Shown: positions 1 to 9,613, numbered from the stretch's first letter. The stretch: 17,650 nucleotides of DNA from CAZISM01 sp964541895 (GCA_964541895.1 CAZISM010000108.1:1-17650); one strand, 5' to 3'. The notes: generated from the letters alone by a model not told the origin. Made by a program: numbers and translations.

Positions 1-444
1 ATTGCCCAGGCGCTTATCGGACACCCGCACATCGTCATTGTCGATGAACCCACCACCGGTCTGGATCCGGAGGAGCGCATCCGCTTCCGCAATCTGCTGG
101 CCGAACTGTCGCAGCAGGATATCATCATCATTCTCTCCACTCACATCGTCGGCGATATCTCGAGCACCTGCATGGACATGGCCCTGTTGAACCACGGTAA
201 AATCGTTTTCAACGGTGCGCCGGACAAGCTGGTCGAACAGGCCAACGGCAAAGTCTGGCAGATCGAAGCCATGGACAGCGAGCTGGATATGCTCAAGGAA
301 AAATATCCGGTGATCAGCACCATACCCAGCGAAACGGGCTATGAGGTGCAGGTGGTGGCGGATAAAATAACCGATTATCCGGCGCGGCCGGTGGAGCCGA
401 ATCTGGAACATGCCTATGTCTATTTTATAGAATCATTATCCTGA
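1..444 (+). CDS. ABC transporter ATP-binding protein, C-terminal part (5' end outside window)
   Basis: The frame is open from base 1 and ends at a TGA at 442-444, giving 147 residues of the C-terminal half of an ABC-2-type exporter ATPase. Visible are the Walker B/D-loop segment VIVDEPTTGLDP (about residues 12-23), the switch histidine in STHIV, and the C-terminal extension that these ATPases carry, ending in a P-x-LE-x-AY-type motif. Walker A, the Q-loop and the signature lie upstream of the window. It probably energises the permease encoded 15 bases downstream, its likely operon partner, from the cytoplasmic face of the inner membrane. The segment is clearly paralogous to the ATPase domain at the end of the RND-ABC fusion in the same operon: 27 of the first 37 residues match by eye. 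The substrate cannot be read from the sequence. Confidence 0.95.
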   Translation: MAQALIGHPHIVIVDEPTTGLDPEERIRFRNLLAELSQQDIIIILSTHIVGDISSTCMDMALLNHGKIVFNGAPDKLVEQANGKVWQIEAMDSELDMLKEKYPVISTIPSETGYEVQVVADKITDYPARPVEPNLEHAYVYFIESLS

Positions 445-459
445 GCGAGGACGATAACC

Positions 460-3400
460 ATGTTATCTATGTATAATATCTGGAGCGTGGCCGTATACGA
501 AGCCAAAACCCTGCTGCGCAGCTGGTTTTTCCGCATCTTTGCCGTCCTGGCTCTGTTGTTTATCGGCGGCTGGAGCGTACTGGCTTTTTCCAAAGCCGTA
601 CCTGATATTCCATGGCTGTTTAGAGCCCTGCCTTCCTTTATTCCCTATTTGAATACAAGCTGGCTCAATCTGGTGCAGGCGGTGCTGGCCATTTTCCTGT
701 CCACGGAATTTCTCAAGCGCGACAAAAAGATGGACACCACCGAAGTTATTTACATGCGCAGCATGACCAACGGCGATTATGTGTTCGGCAAAATGCTGGG
801 CATCATGATGGTCTTCATCGGCCTGAATATTCTCCTGCTGCTGGTGGCCGGCGTCATCAACGGTGTGTTTTCCGACCGGCCGGTTATCTGGTTGGCTTAT
901 CTGTTCTACCCGCTGATGCTGTCCTTGCCTACGCTGATGTTTACCTTTGGCCTGGCGTTTCTGCTCATGCTGCTGATGCGCAATCAGGCGGTGACCTTTG
1001 TACTGCTGTTGGGCTATGCGGCCCTGGTGCTCATCTACCTGCGCGATAATTATTACGGCCTGTTCGACTATCTCGGTTTCTATCAGCCACTGGCGCTGTC
1101 TGATTATGTCGGTTTGCCCAACCTGTCGCTCGTCGTTCTGCAGCGGCTGCTCTATGTCCTGCTCGGCGTGGCCGGCATGTTCGGCACCATCCTGCTGCTG
1201 CCGCGATTGCCGCAATCGCCGGGATTGCGCAAAATAGCGATGGCTGTGATCGCCGTTTCGCTGCTCCTCAGCGCCGTCATCGTGTACCGGTATCACAGCT
1301 TTTTTTCTTACGGAAGGGAACTGCGCAGCGAAATGCGTCGTCTCAACCAGGAATCGGTGCGGCTGCCGCACCTGCCGATCGAGCGAAGCTCCTTGAGCCT
1401 GGAACACACCGGCTCTGCCCTTGCGGTGGAGAACCTGCTCGTGTTCGCCAATATGGAATCGCAGCCGATGGATAAAGTGATCTTGAGTTTGAATCCCGGG
1501 CTGGTCGTCAGCTCGGTTCAACAGAACGGCCAATCCCTTGCCTTTGCTCGCAAGGCTCATCTGCTGACTGTGTCCCTGGCCCGTCCGCTTGCGGCCGGTG
1601 GCCGGGATTCCATCATGATGCGTTATGCCGGCGTGCCCGACGACCGCGCCTGCTACACGGACGTCAGTGAAGAAAAACACAACCAACGCCAGCGCATCTG
1701 GATGTATACGACTGGGAAAAAATACAGCTTTGTCACACCCGACTATGTATTGTTGACGGCTGAAACGCAATGGTACCCGAGCAGCGGCGCACCCTATGGC
1801 GCCGCCTTTCCCGGTTCCGCGCATCGTGATTTCACCCGGTTCCAGTTGCGCGTGAAAACCAGGCCTGGCCTGAAAGCGCTCGCGCAAGGCGCGATGCAGG
1901 AAACCTCCACAGGCCGATTCGAGTTCAATCCGGAAACGCCGCTGCCACAATTGTCTCTGGTCATCGGTCCCTATCAGTCGCACTCGCTGCAGGTCGGCGA
2001 TGTGACCTATACTCTTCATTTCCGTTCCGGGCATGATTATTTCAAACCCTATTTCAAGGATATGAAAGACACGCTGTCGGTCATCATTCGCGATATGAAG
2101 CAGGATTATGAACGGCGCCACGGCCTGTCGTTTCCCTACAAACGGCTGAACCTGGTGGAAGTGCCGGTTCAGTTCGTGAGCTATGAACGGCTGTGGACTA
2201 TGCAGACGGAAAACGTGCAGCCTGAATTCGTATATTATCCGGAATTCGGCATTGGCCTGAACGGTGCAGAGATCCCGGAGCGGGCCAGTCGCCTGAAGCG
2301 TATGGAACAGCGCATGAACCAGGTCTTTACCCCGCAGGAACAACAGGCGCGGATGTTCCGCAGCGCCATAGAGACCGCGCTGCTCGGCAACCGTATGGAT
2401 CGCTCCTTCCGGGAGAATTGGGTCGGCCTGCCGGCGAGCTGTAACATATTTCCACTGTATTACACCACGGCCAACTATTTTTATTCGCCCTTCAGCCCGT
2501 TGTTCAATGTAGCCTGCGAGTCCTACCTCTATACCAAAAGCTTTGATCAGATGAGCCGGCAAACTCCGTTCCGGATGTTTACCGGAGTGTCTGATGATGA
2601 AAAGGCCAGTCTGGCGCTGGCCAGCCATACCTTGCCGCAAATTCTCAGCGATAAGGATCAGCAGGATATTGCCGGTAATGTCTTGCGGCTCAAAGGCGAA
2701 TATCTGTTCCGCAACATTGAAAGCAAAGCCGGCAGCGAAGCGTTTGCCAAAATGCTTGCCGCCTATCTCGGGGCACGCCGGTTCCAGAGTTCGAATCTGC
2801 AGGATTTTATACAGGTGCTCAAAGAGCAGTACCAGTACGATTTATCCGGCGAATATGAATTGTGGCAAAACAGCCGCCAATTGCCCGGCTATCTGATCGA
2901 TGACGTGCAGGCTTATAAAGTGCTCGACAAGGATCGCACCCGCTATCAGGTTCGTTTCAAAGTCGCCAATCCTGAACCGGTTCCCGGTCTGATCGCTGTT
3001 AATTTCCGTCGCGGCGGACCCGGTGGCCCCGGCGGCCCTCCGGGCGGTTTTGGCATGCGCGGGTTCGGCATGGGACGTGGTACGGCTGAACCGGATCGCC
3101 TCTATCGCATGGCTGCCGGTGAAAGCAAAGAGATCGGCGTGGTTCTGGACGAGCAGCCGCAGGTGCTGCAGGTGAATACGCTCATCTCGCGCAATCTGCC
3201 GACCATCATCACCAGGCCGCTGGGAGAGATTAAAATGCGGGAAAAGGCGGTGCCGCTCGACGGCGAACAGCCGGCGATCCTCAGCCTGACCCCGGGCGAA
3301 ATCATTGTCGACAACGAAGACGAAGGATTTACCTTTATCAGCCAGCAAACCACCAGCTGGTTGAAACGGATGCTGCCCAGCCGCGCGGTCGAAAAAGAGG

Positions 3401-3834
3401 ACAAGTACAAGGGGCTGTCGTGGTGGAGTTCACCGCAAACCTGGACGTTGACCAGCTTGAGCGATTTCTACGGTCATTACATCCGCTCGGCCGCCTATAT
3501 CCGCGCCGGCAAAGGCGATAAAACCGCGACCTGGACCGCCCAATTGCCCGCCAGCGGCCAATACGATGTGTTTTTCTATGTGGCGCGCATTCCCACCTTT
3601 TTCCGCGAACGCCGCGAAGACCGGCGCGGCCAGAATATGACGGGCACCTTTCATCTGATCGTCTATCACGATGACGGCGAGGAAAAGATCACCCTGGACG
3701 CGGACAAAACGGAAACCGGCTGGTATCTGCTCTGCACCCACTATTTCTCCGCCGGCGCGGCCAAGGTGACCATCACCAACGAGAGCGACGGCCGCATCGT
3801 CTATGCCGACGCTGTCAAATGGGTCAAGCGATAG
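460..3834 (+). CDS. ABC-2-type permease fused to M1-peptidase-like region and golvesin-type C-terminal domain
   Basis: This 1124-residue membrane protein is preceded by GAGGA (447-451) eight bases before its ATG; a second Met at residue 4 is an alternative start. Residues about 22-280 hold seven hydrophobic segments (the fourth is long and might be two), as in ABC-2 permeases. Residues about 300-840 resemble the soluble part of permease/M1-aminopeptidase fusion proteins (WYPSSG, an FQLRV strand, LSFPYKRLNLVEVP), but no HExxH zinc motif is present, so peptidase activity is doubtful. A glycine/proline-rich stretch lies at 852-874. Residues about 948-1124 match the golvesin C-terminal/xanthan-lyase CBD-like fold (IIVDNEDEGF, an LPASGQYDVFFYVAR strand, a terminal YADAVKWV). 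With seven helices and a cytoplasmic N-terminus the large region would be periplasmic; that topology is inference. The upstream ATPase is its likely motor. Confidence 0.88.
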   Translation: MLSMYNIWSVAVYEAKTLLRSWFFRIFAVLALLFIGGWSVLAFSKAVPDIPWLFRALPSFIPYLNTSWLNLVQAVLAIFLSTEFLKRDKKMDTTEVIYMRSMTNGDYVFGKMLGIMMVFIGLNILLLLVAGVINGVFSDRPVIWLAYLFYPLMLSLPTLMFTFGLAFLLMLLMRNQAVTFVLLLGYAALVLIYLRDNYYGLFDYLGFYQPLALSDYVGLPNLSLVVLQRLLYVLLGVAGMFGTILLLPRLPQSPGLRKIAMAVIAVSLLLSAVIVYRYHSFFSYGRELRSEMRRLNQESVRLPHLPIERSSLSLEHTGSALAVENLLVFANMESQPMDKVILSLNPGLVVSSVQQNGQSLAFARKAHLLTVSLARPLAAGGRDSIMMRYAGVPDDRACYTDVSEEKHNQRQRIWMYTTGKKYSFVTPDYVLLTAETQWYPSSGAPYGAAFPGSAHRDFTRFQLRVKTRPGLKALAQGAMQETSTGRFEFNPETPLPQLSLVIGPYQSHSLQVGDVTYTLHFRSGHDYFKPYFKDMKDTLSVIIRDMKQDYERRHGLSFPYKRLNLVEVPVQFVSYERLWTMQTENVQPEFVYYPEFGIGLNGAEIPERASRLKRMEQRMNQVFTPQEQQARMFRSAIETALLGNRMDRSFRENWVGLPASCNIFPLYYTTANYFYSPFSPLFNVACESYLYTKSFDQMSRQTPFRMFTGVSDDEKASLALASHTLPQILSDKDQQDIAGNVLRLKGEYLFRNIESKAGSEAFAKMLAAYLGARRFQSSNLQDFIQVLKEQYQYDLSGEYELWQNSRQLPGYLIDDVQAYKVLDKDRTRYQVRFKVANPEPVPGLIAVNFRRGGPGGPGGPPGGFGMRGFGMGRGTAEPDRLYRMAAGESKEIGVVLDEQPQVLQVNTLISRNLPTIITRPLGEIKMREKAVPLDGEQPAILSLTPGEIIVDNEDEGFTFISQQTTSWLKRMLPSRAVEKEDKYKGLSWWSSPQTWTLTSLSDFYGHYIRSAAYIRAGKGDKTATWTAQLPASGQYDVFFYVARIPTFFRERREDRRGQNMTGTFHLIVYHDDGEEKITLDADKTETGWYLLCTHYFSAGAAKVTITNESDGRIVYADAVKWVKR

Positions 3835-3879
3835 GCGAAAGCGACAAGAGCGGTTGGAACATATAAAAAGGTAACGTCT

Positions 3880-5343
3880 ATGCGAAATCGCACATCTCTC
3901 TGCCTCGTTTTCATGCTGGCGTTGTTTCAATTAGCCGCCGCACAGAAAAAACTGACGCTGGAAGAATCGTTGAACATTGCCATGGCCAACAGCCCGGACA
4001 TCCTCCAGGTGGAGCTGAATCTGGAACGGAGCCGGGAATCACTAAAGGCGCAGCAGGCGGCGCTGAAATCCAATTTCAGTCTGACGGTCACCCCGTTCAG
4101 TTATGACCGGTCGCGCACCTTCAATACCTATTTCGGCTGGAAGACCAACGAAACCAAGGTCTCCGAAAGCCAGCTCCGAGTTTCGCAACCTCTGAAATGG
4201 ACCGATGGCACCCTGTCGCTGTACAATCGATTCAACTGGCAGGATTCCTACAGCGAAGTGCGACAGGGACGGGACAAAACCTACAGCAATTACCTCTACC
4301 TGACCTATGCCCAGCCGATCTTTACCTACAACCGCACCCTGTTGCAGTTGAAGGGGCTGGAGCTGGAGCTGGAAAACAATTCGTTGAACTATGCCATTCA
4401 AAAGATGTCCCTGGAACGTATGGTGACGCAGGCGTTTTACCGGGTCTACAGTCAAAAGCTGGCGCACCAGATCGCCATCGAAGAGTTTCAGAATCAGCAG
4501 CAGAGCCATGAGATCATCAACAACAAGGTGGCGGCCGGACTGGTGGCGCAGGAAGAGCTCTACCAGGCCGAATTGAACCTGGCCAGCAGCAAATCCAAGG
4601 TGCAGGATCAACTGGTCAACCTGGAAAATTCCCTGGATGATTTTAAAAAATTGCTGGGGATTTCCCTGTTCGATGAAATCGATGTGATCGCCGATGTGAC
4701 GCATCTGCCTGTGACCGTGGATCTGCAAAAAGCGCTGGACAACGGCCTCAAATCCCGTATGGAGCTGCGCCAGCGCCAGATCAGCGTCGATCTCGCCCAC
4801 GCCGACCTGGTGCGTACCTCGGCCACCAACGAGTTCAAGGGCGATCTGCAATTCACCTACGGCATCATCGGTTCGGATCCGGAAGTCAATAACATCTATG
4901 AAGTGCCGACGCGCAATCAGCGCTATCAGCTGTCGTTCGAAATTCCTCTCTTTGACTGGGGTGAAAAAGCGTCGCGCATCCGCGCGGAAAAAGCAACGGT
5001 CCGCAGCCAGGAGCTGAACCTGGATGATTTGAAGAACGACATCATCATCGGGGTTCGTCAGGCGTACCGGACGCTGAACAACCAGGCGCTGCAGATCGAG
5101 ATCGCGCAGCAGAACGTGCGCAACGCACAGTTGACCTATGACATCAATCTGGAGCGCTATCGCAACGGCGATCTGACCTCGATGGACCTCAGCCTCTATC
5201 AGAATCAGCTGTCGCAGAAAAAAATCGGACTGGTGGACGCCCTCATCAACTATAAAATTGCGCTGCTCAATCTAAAGATACAATCCATGTGGGATTTTTT
5301 GCGCAACACGCCGGTGCTGCCGGAGCTGCACTCCAAGAATTGA
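3880..5343 (+). CDS. TolC-family outer-membrane efflux protein
   Basis: A 487-residue precursor with a Sec signal peptide (basic MRNR, hydrophobic core, AAAQ cleavage region near residue 21). The mature protein opens with KLTLEESLNIAMANSPDI, the typical start of an OEP repeat. A second OEP-like repeat begins near residue 285 (VDLQKALDNGLKSRMELRQR). Long heptad-rich stretches around 165-260 and 365-450 fit the periplasmic coiled-coil barrel, and aromatic/polar alternating stretches fit the outer-membrane strands. Length is normal for the family. An AAAAAGG Shine-Dalgarno (3865-3871) lies eight bases before the ATG. The role inferred from family and context is the outer-membrane exit duct for the adaptor and RND pumps encoded immediately downstream, and perhaps for the ABC modules. 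Confidence 0.95.
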   Translation: MRNRTSLCLVFMLALFQLAAAQKKLTLEESLNIAMANSPDILQVELNLERSRESLKAQQAALKSNFSLTVTPFSYDRSRTFNTYFGWKTNETKVSESQLRVSQPLKWTDGTLSLYNRFNWQDSYSEVRQGRDKTYSNYLYLTYAQPIFTYNRTLLQLKGLELELENNSLNYAIQKMSLERMVTQAFYRVYSQKLAHQIAIEEFQNQQQSHEIINNKVAAGLVAQEELYQAELNLASSKSKVQDQLVNLENSLDDFKKLLGISLFDEIDVIADVTHLPVTVDLQKALDNGLKSRMELRQRQISVDLAHADLVRTSATNEFKGDLQFTYGIIGSDPEVNNIYEVPTRNQRYQLSFEIPLFDWGEKASRIRAEKATVRSQELNLDDLKNDIIIGVRQAYRTLNNQALQIEIAQQNVRNAQLTYDINLERYRNGDLTSMDLSLYQNQLSQKKIGLVDALINYKIALLNLKIQSMWDFLRNTPVLPELHSKN

Positions 5344-5442
5344 TAGAGAAAAATACTAAAATCTGTACCGAGCGATGCGTGTTCAAAATGCTGCCGGACC
5401 GAGACGGCCCGGCCACCTTTATCGCTCAATTCAGCATAAAAT

Positions 5443-5449
5443 AAAGGAG
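5443..5449 (+). promoter_or_regulatory. Shine-Dalgarno AAAGGAG selecting a GTG start
   Basis: AAAGGAG ends six bases before GTG 5456. It is too close to the out-of-frame ATG at 5452 (two bases) and far from the in-frame ATG at 5375. It therefore supports the GTG as the adaptor's start, which also places a lipoprotein signal sequence at the very N-terminus. Confidence 0.8.
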
Positions 5450-5455
5450 CCATGT

Positions 5456-6502
5456 GTGAAAAAGCGAATCGTCCTGGTGTTGCCGTTGCTGATCCTGGCT
5501 TGCAGCGGCGGAGAAACAGATCGGGACCTGCAGATCACGGTGCCGGTATCGGTGGAAGAGGTCAAGACCCGTTCCATCGAGGAATTTGTCACCACCACAG
5601 GCACTGCGAAATCCATAAAAGAAGTCACCCTGAAATCCGAAGCGGCCGGATATTACAAGCGCGCTGTCAACCCCCGCACACGTCGGCCCTTTGTGCTCGG
5701 CGATCGCGTTCAGCAGGGTGAAGTGCTCATTCAACTGGAAAATCCGGAACAGATCAACACTATCAAGATCGAATCGCAAAAGCTCAACTTGGATATTTCG
5801 CAGCGCGAGTTCGAAAAGCAGCAGTCGCTGTACGAAAAAGGGGGGGTGACGCTGCGCGAACTAAAGACGGCGGAAAGAACGTTCATGGACGCCAGGTACA
5901 CCTATGAAAATGCGCTCATCGCCCTGGATAAAATGAAAATCACGGCGCCGTTCACCGGCGTAATTGTGGATCTGCCCTACGTTACCGAAAACACGCTCGT
6001 CACCGCCGGATCCGCCACGGTGCAGATCATGGATTATTCAAAGATGTACATGGAGACCAGCTTGCCGGGCAAAGAGATGGAGCGCATCCGCGTCGGCCAG
6101 ACCTGCCGCATCATGAATTACAGCCTGCCCAAGGACACGCTCTCCGGCCGGATCGCGGAGGTGTCGCCGGCGCTGAATCCGGACACCCGTTCCTTCAAGG
6201 GCACGCTGGAAATCGATAATCCGGCCCTGCTGTTGCGGCCGGGCATGTTTGTCAAATCCGAGATTGTGGTGGCGCGCAAAGACTCCGCCATCGTCATTTC
6301 CAAAGAGGTCATCCTCGCCCGCCAGCGCGGCAAAACCGTATTTGTGGTCGAAAAGGGCGCGGCTGAAGAGCGGATCATCACCACCGGCATAGAAAATCCG
6401 GATGTGGTGGAAGTGGTCAACGGCCTGCGCAAAGACGAACGGCTCATCGTCAAGGGTTTTGAAACGCTGCAAAACCGTTCCAAGGTGAAAATCATACGAT
6501 AA
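5456..6502 (+). CDS. RND efflux periplasmic adaptor (membrane-fusion protein), lipoprotein
   Basis: From the GTG at 5456 the product is 348 residues. A longer frame reaches ATG 5375, but those extra 27 residues lack signal-peptide character and the ribosome site lies inside them. The N-terminus is VKKR, a hydrophobic core and lipobox ILAC (Cys16), implying a lipid-anchored periplasmic protein. The order is that of HlyD/AcrA-type adaptors: a first beta-barrel/lipoyl half (GDRVQQGEVLIQLENPE), a short alpha-hairpin (about 95-150), the second lipoyl half (MKITAPFTGVIVDLP), a beta-barrel with LRPGMFVKSEIVV, and a membrane-proximal end with GLRKDERLIVKGFETL. It bridges the TolC-type channel encoded before it and the RND pumps encoded after it. 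The RND gene begins nine bases after the stop, so coupled expression is likely. Confidence 0.95.
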   Translation: MKKRIVLVLPLLILACSGGETDRDLQITVPVSVEEVKTRSIEEFVTTTGTAKSIKEVTLKSEAAGYYKRAVNPRTRRPFVLGDRVQQGEVLIQLENPEQINTIKIESQKLNLDISQREFEKQQSLYEKGGVTLRELKTAERTFMDARYTYENALIALDKMKITAPFTGVIVDLPYVTENTLVTAGSATVQIMDYSKMYMETSLPGKEMERIRVGQTCRIMNYSLPKDTLSGRIAEVSPALNPDTRSFKGTLEIDNPALLLRPGMFVKSEIVVARKDSAIVISKEVILARQRGKTVFVVEKGAAEERIITTGIENPDVVEVVNGLRKDERLIVKGFETLQNRSKVKIIR

Positions 6503-6511
6503 AGAGCGATC

Positions 6512-9500
6512 ATGAGAAAACTTGCTGAATTTTCCGTCCACTATCCGATTTCAGTGTTAATGCTGGTTCTGGCGGTAGTGCTGCTGGGATATATTTCCTT
6601 CCAAAAACTCGGCGTCGATCTCTTTCCCGAGCTCAACAATCCGCGCCTGTACGTCGAGATCCTGGCCGGCGAGCGGCCGCCGGAAGAGATCGAGAAGCAG
6701 TTTGTGGAAAACATCGAATCCGTCGCCATCCGCCAGAAAAAGGCGATTCAGGTCTCTTCGCTCTGCCGCGTCGGCAGCGCCCAGATCATTGTCGAATACG
6801 CCTGGGACGCCGATATGGATGAAGCCTTTCTGGATCTGCAAAAGAGCATGACCACGCTCAACCAGAACAATACCATCGACGAGATCAATATCACCCAGCA
6901 CGATCCCAACGCCCAACCGATCATGATCGTCGGGCTGTCGCATTCGCAGGTGACCGATATGGATGAATTGCGCAAAGTGGCGGAAAACTATTTGCGCAAC
7001 GAGCTGGTACGGCTGGAAGGCGTGGCCGAGGTGGAACTGCTCGGCCAGGAAGAAAAAGAGGTGGTGCTGGAGACCAACGATTATCTGATGGATGCCTATG
7101 GCGTTACCGCCACCACCATCGTCGGCCGCATTCAGAGTTACAACCGCAACGCTTCCGGCGGCTCCATCACAGAGATGGGCCGCAAATACGTCATTAAAGG
7201 CGTCGGCGAATTTGCTTCGCTCGCTGATATCGAAAGCGTCATCGTCGGCTATAAAAGCGAATCGACCGTTACCGGGTCGTCCACCTCGCAGCGGGTGCCG
7301 GTGTTTTTGCGGGATGTAGCCACGGTGCGCATGCAGAATCAGGAGCCGGAAAACATTGTGCGCATTCAGGGCAAGCGCTGCATGGCCCTGGCCATATATA
7401 AAGAAACGCGCTACAACACCATCAAAGCCGTGGAAGAGCTCGGCGAAGCCCTGACCCGGCTCGGCAAGGCCATGCCCGGTTATTCCCTGGATGTCATCCA
7501 GAATCAGGGCGAATTTATCGTCACGGCGGTTGACGAGGTGAAATCGTCCGCCGTGTTTGGCATCCTTCTCGCCGTGGCGGTGCTCTATGTGTTCCTGCGC
7601 CATCTCGGAGTGACCCTGATCATCAGCGCGGCGATCCCCATTTCCATCATCGCCACCTTCAATCTGATGTACTTTAACGGACTCACCCTGAACCTGATGA
7701 CACTGGGCGGGCTGGCGTTGGGCGCCGGCATGCTGGTGGATAATGCCATCGTGGTCATGGAGAATATTTTCCGCAATGTGGAAAACGGCCTGTCCATTCG
7801 CGATGCTTCCATCGAAGGCGCGTCCCAGGTCGGCGGCGCCATCGTCGGCGTCACGCTGACTACGGTGGTGGTGTTTCTGCCCATCGTCTATCTGCACGGC
7901 TCGGCCGGCGAGCTGTTCAAGGATCAGGCGTGGACGGTGACGTTTTCACTGCTGGCGTCCATGGTGGTTTCCATCATCGTGCTGCCGATGTTGAGCAGCA
8001 AGTTCATTACCTCTTCCGTGCGATCCATCGAGAGCCGTTCCATCCGTTTTCCATGGTATCCGATCCTGCTGGCTCGCATTCTGGATCACAAAGTATGGGT
8101 CATCCTCGGCAGTGTGGCACTCATGGCCATCGGTGGCCTGCTGCTGCCGTATGTGGGCAGCGAGTTCATGCCGCGTCCGGATTTCAACGCTTTTTCCATC
8201 GAATTGACTTTGCCGGAAGGATCGGCGCTGACGCGGACCGAACAGACGGTGATCGATATCGAGCATCTGCTGCAGGAGACGCTGGGCGACAAAATTCAAA
8301 CCATCTACAGCCGTATCGGCCCGTCGGCACGCACCAGCACCAGCACGCAGGCTATCTTTGAAGATGAGAACACGGCCACGACCAAAGTGCTGCTCAACCG
8401 GGAGAAAAAATACAACTCCACCCGGATCCTGGCGCAGGTCAATCAGGTCCTGGCCGGCATTCCGGATGTGGAAGCTAAAGTGCTCCAGGAACAGACGGCG
8501 GTGGAGATGAGTCTGGGCATGGAGACCGCGCCCATTGTCATTGAGATCATCGGCCAGGATCTCGATGAATTGCGCACCTTGACGGAAACGGTCAAAGCGG
8601 AAGTGTCGACTATTCCGGAACTGACCAACATTGAAAGCAGCTTTGATCTGGGCCGACCCGAGATACAACTGGTCGTGGACCGCAATCGCGCCGGATTGTT
8701 GAATGTCAGCCTTGATAACCTGGCCACACAATTGCAGGATGCGTTGATGGGCAAGGATGCCGGCCAATGGGATTACCAGGGCGAGATGCAGGACATTACC
8801 CTGCGCATGCCCAGGATGTCCGTGCAGGAATTGTCCAACCTGGTCATTGACAACAGCGGCCAAAAGGTGCGTCTGGATGACATTGCCGATATTGAACTGG
8901 TCAATGCGCCCCGTGAAATCAGCCGCCGCAACCAGTCGCGCATCAGCACCGTGAGTGCCGGCGTAGTCGGCAAAAAGCCGTTCGACCAGGTGGTGGCCTC
9001 GATCAACACCCGACTGAAGGGGGTAAATTTTCCCGCTGAATACCGCTATGAAATCGGCGGCGAAGAGAAAAAGCGGGAAGAGGCGTTCGGCAACCTCGGC
9101 TTCGCCCTGCTGCTGTCCATCGTGCTGGTGTACATGGTCATGGCGGCCGAATTCGAATCGCTGCTGCATCCGTTTACGATTCTGCTGACCATTCCTCTGG
9201 CGGCGGTCGGCACGATCATCACCTTTTTCTTCGCCGGCCTGTCCTTCAACATGATGGCCTACATCGGCCTCATCATGCTGGGCGGTATAGCCGTGGACAA
9301 CGCCATCGTGCTCGTGGATGCGGTGACCTATTTCCGCCGCAGCGGCATGCCGGTGCGCGAAGCGCTGTTGACCGCCGGCGGCAACCGCATCCGGCCGATT
9401 CTGACCACCTCCCTGACCACCATCCTGGGCATGCTGCCGCTCTGCTTCGGCTTTGGCGAAGGCGTAGCCCTGCGCGCGCCGCTGGCGCTGGCCGTGATCG

Positions 9501-9613
9501 GCGGCCTGGCCACGTCGACGCTGCTGACGCTGGTGCTCATTCCCTGCGTGTACGAATGGTTCGAAAGCATCCTGGCCAGATTGAAAAGATCCCAGGCCAT
9601 CACTACGCCCTGA
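6512..9613 (+). CDS. Efflux RND transporter permease (first of two)
   Basis: A 1033-residue inner-membrane pump of normal RND/HAE length. TM1 is followed by GVDLFPELNNPRL and the first large periplasmic loop, then a cluster of helices from about residue 345 (SSAVFGILLAVAVLYVFLR). The second periplasmic loop lies at about 560-860 and the C-terminal helices start near 870 (ALLLSIVLVYMVMAAEFES). TM4 carries GAGMLVDNAIVV, so the position equivalent to AcrB Asp407 is Asp410 and that of Asp408 is Asn411. TM10 carries AVDNAIVLVD, with Asp929 where AcrB has Lys940. It is presumably proton-driven, works with the upstream adaptor and channel, and may form hetero-oligomers with the second RND protein; both points are inference. 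Only a weak GAG-type ribosome site precedes the ATG, consistent with translational coupling to the adaptor. Confidence 0.96.
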   Translation: MRKLAEFSVHYPISVLMLVLAVVLLGYISFQKLGVDLFPELNNPRLYVEILAGERPPEEIEKQFVENIESVAIRQKKAIQVSSLCRVGSAQIIVEYAWDADMDEAFLDLQKSMTTLNQNNTIDEINITQHDPNAQPIMIVGLSHSQVTDMDELRKVAENYLRNELVRLEGVAEVELLGQEEKEVVLETNDYLMDAYGVTATTIVGRIQSYNRNASGGSITEMGRKYVIKGVGEFASLADIESVIVGYKSESTVTGSSTSQRVPVFLRDVATVRMQNQEPENIVRIQGKRCMALAIYKETRYNTIKAVEELGEALTRLGKAMPGYSLDVIQNQGEFIVTAVDEVKSSAVFGILLAVAVLYVFLRHLGVTLIISAAIPISIIATFNLMYFNGLTLNLMTLGGLALGAGMLVDNAIVVMENIFRNVENGLSIRDASIEGASQVGGAIVGVTLTTVVVFLPIVYLHGSAGELFKDQAWTVTFSLLASMVVSIIVLPMLSSKFITSSVRSIESRSIRFPWYPILLARILDHKVWVILGSVALMAIGGLLLPYVGSEFMPRPDFNAFSIELTLPEGSALTRTEQTVIDIEHLLQETLGDKIQTIYSRIGPSARTSTSTQAIFEDENTATTKVLLNREKKYNSTRILAQVNQVLAGIPDVEAKVLQEQTAVEMSLGMETAPIVIEIIGQDLDELRTLTETVKAEVSTIPELTNIESSFDLGRPEIQLVVDRNRAGLLNVSLDNLATQLQDALMGKDAGQWDYQGEMQDITLRMPRMSVQELSNLVIDNSGQKVRLDDIADIELVNAPREISRRNQSRISTVSAGVVGKKPFDQVVASINTRLKGVNFPAEYRYEIGGEEKKREEAFGNLGFALLLSIVLVYMVMAAEFESLLHPFTILLTIPLAAVGTIITFFFAGLSFNMMAYIGLIMLGGIAVDNAIVLVDAVTYFRRSGMPVREALLTAGGNRIRPILTTSLTTILGMLPLCFGFGEGVALRAPLALAVIGGLATSTLLTLVLIPCVYEWFESILARLKRSQAITTP

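Noticed and set aside
463..2640. Long minus-strand open frame (725 codons) opposite the large ABC permease; similar ones at 6557-7897 and 7946-9712
   Set aside because: They lie wholly opposite plus-strand genes with strong family matches. Their translations are rich in His, Gln, Arg and Asp with no fold-like pattern, as expected of antisense frames in GC-rich coding sequence.
1360..3000. Active M1 aminopeptidase in the large ABC permease
   Set aside because: The overall pattern is M1-like, but no HExxH motif could be found, so I do not call an active peptidase.
5393..5413. Hairpin GCCGG...CCGGC in the 112-base gap before the adaptor gene, as a possible terminator or attenuator
   Set aside because: The stem is short with an interior mismatch and there is no T-run after it. 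Without homologues it cannot be told from chance.
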